A stretch of 7,259 bases of DNA from an uncultured Flavobacteriales bacterium. Lineage in GTDB: Bacteria > Bacteroidota > Bacteroidia > CAIKAF01. The translations under genes were made by a program, and so were the position numbers. Positions 6,603 to 7,259 of this stretch are shown here, piece by piece. Below the pieces are notes generated by a model that was not told where the DNA came from, did not search any database, and was given only the letters and a program-made list of their open reading frames with translations. The stretch spans positions 1 to 7,259 of the forward strand of contig CALEWF010000156.1 in NCBI GenBank assembly GCA_937925455.1, in the 5' to 3' direction. Numbering within the stretch: position 1 is the stretch's first letter; each line of letters opens with the position of its first letter.

Positions 6603-7259
6603 TTATTTAAGAGTAAATGCTATAGGTAAGCGATACTGTACACGAACCGGACGGCCACGTTGCTTACCAGGAGTAAATGGAGGAAGTTTTTTAATAACAC
6701 GCTCTGCTTCCTCGTCACATCCACCACCAATTCCACGAAGAATTTGAACTTGGCCAACCGAACCATCTTTTTCTACCACAAACGAAATAAAGACTTTTCC
6801 TTGAATACCAAGCTCTTTGGCTTGCTGTGGATATTTGATGTTTTGCGATAAAAAGGCGTATAATTTTTCTTGGAAACATTTACTGGCCTCTTCTTCATTT
6901 TTTTCTTTTTCGCAACCCTTAAAACGAGGCATGTCTTCTACTATTTGAAACACCTCGTTATCGTCAGTTACTGTTTCTGTTTCAGTAAAATCTGTAGCTT
7001 TGCTAATCTCTGTATTTTCTGTTACCTCTACATCTTGCACTTGCATTTCATTTTCAATCTCCACGTCATTCTCAACAATCTCTAATACTTCTACCACAGT
7101 TGGGGGTGGAGGTGGAGGAGGTGGTGGTGTTTCAGGCTGAGTAGCCAAGATGGTTTCTTCAATTTCTTCGTCAATTGACATATCAATCATTTGAATTACT
7201 TTTTCTTGGAAAGTACGGTATTCAAATGCTAACAACCCCAAGGATAATGAAATAACAAA
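6603..7259 (-). CDS. tonB: TonB-family energy transducer, 5' end cut by window edge
   Basis: TonB carries proton-motive energy from ExbB-ExbD in the inner membrane to TonB-dependent outer-membrane receptors. The visible 218 residues, numbered from the window edge, begin with FVISLSLGLLAFEY, the end of the N-terminal membrane helix. The frame stays open to base 7259, so the true start is outside; the TTG at 7241 lies within the helix and is not a real start. Then come a nine-proline tract (45-53), an acidic linker rich in E, V, T and D (about 54-105), and the TonB C-terminal domain from about 106, with MPRFKGC, NIKYPQQAKELGIQGKV and the closing VQYRLPIAFTLK. Cysteines at 116, 128 and 181 are of the kind seen in Bacteroidota TonB. 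The linker is acidic rather than the Pro-Lys/Pro-Glu repeats of E. coli TonB. Bacteroidota carry several paralogs and the neighbours do not reveal which receptor this one serves. A terminator follows the stop. Confidence 0.92.
   Translation of the reverse strand, partial: FVISLSLGLLAFEYRTFQEKVIQMIDMSIDEEIEETILATQPETPPPPPPPPPTVVEVLEIVENDVEIENEMQVQDVEVTENTEISKATDFTETETVTDDNEVFQIVEDMPRFKGCEKEKNEEEASKCFQEKLYAFLSQNIKYPQQAKELGIQGKVFISFVVEKDGSVGQVQILRGIGGGCDEEAERVIKKLPPFTPGKQRGRPVRVQYRLPIAFTLK
7101..7127 (-). repeat. CCN microsatellite encoding nine prolines in TonB
   Basis: Nine consecutive proline codons, a mix of CCA, CCT and CCC, form a low-complexity tract just after the membrane-proximal segment of the TonB protein. 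Such runs stiffen the periplasmic linker. A tract of this kind may change copy number by slippage in whole codons, so length may differ between strains without breaking the frame; this last point is inference. Confidence 0.7.

Noticed and set aside
6870..7085. 71-aa hydrophobic, F/C/L-rich plus-strand frame opposite the TonB gene
   Set aside because: Its hydrophobic look is the antisense of the acidic Glu/Val/Thr linker; no independent sign of a gene.
1..7259. A hidden new system such as defence, toxin-antitoxin, phage or mobile element
   Set aside because: Every large frame is a recognisable housekeeping gene, gaps are all under 135 bases, and there are no terminal repeats, integrases or arrayed repeats.

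Overview
The window reads as a compact, ordinary piece of a Bacteroidota chromosome, probably Flavobacteriales or a close relative. The signs are an AT-rich sequence, no Shine-Dalgarno sequences before the starts, TAnnTTTG-type promoter octamers, a very short MenE, and a TonB protein with a poly-proline tract, an acidic linker and the Cys-containing C-terminal domain usual in that phylum. Six protein genes fill almost all of it. There are no RNA genes, mobile elements, CRISPR arrays or phage genes, and I see no evidence of a new multi-gene system.

Layout, plus strand: a 130-bp leader with a possible promoter; gcvP (131-3016), the one-chain P-protein of the glycine cleavage system; then menC (about 3036-4148) and menE (4145-5188), consecutive steps of menaquinone synthesis joined by an ATGA stop/start overlap. 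A strong hairpin-plus-U-tract terminator (3078-3114) separates gcvP from the men pair, yet it lies inside the 5' end of the menC reading frame.

Layout, minus strand (reading right to left): a TonB-family energy transducer cut by the right window edge (6603-7259); a strong terminator (6552-6582) ending three bases before the deoC ATG; deoC (5805-6548), deoxyribose-phosphate aldolase; an 85-bp AT-rich gap; and a secreted thioredoxin-fold protein (5189-5719). Its stop codon directly abuts the menE stop, with no base between the two convergent genes.

Functionally the genes are mixed housekeeping: glycine catabolism and one-carbon supply (gcvP), respiratory quinone synthesis (menC, menE), deoxynucleoside salvage (deoC), periplasmic thiol chemistry (thioredoxin-like protein) and energised outer-membrane transport (TonB). 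Only menC and menE clearly act in one pathway. The most interesting signals are at the gene junctions. Two intrinsic terminators run into the start of the next gene, and each carries or touches a perfect TAnnTTTG octamer, which suggests combined terminator/promoter junctions and leaves the true menC start unresolved.
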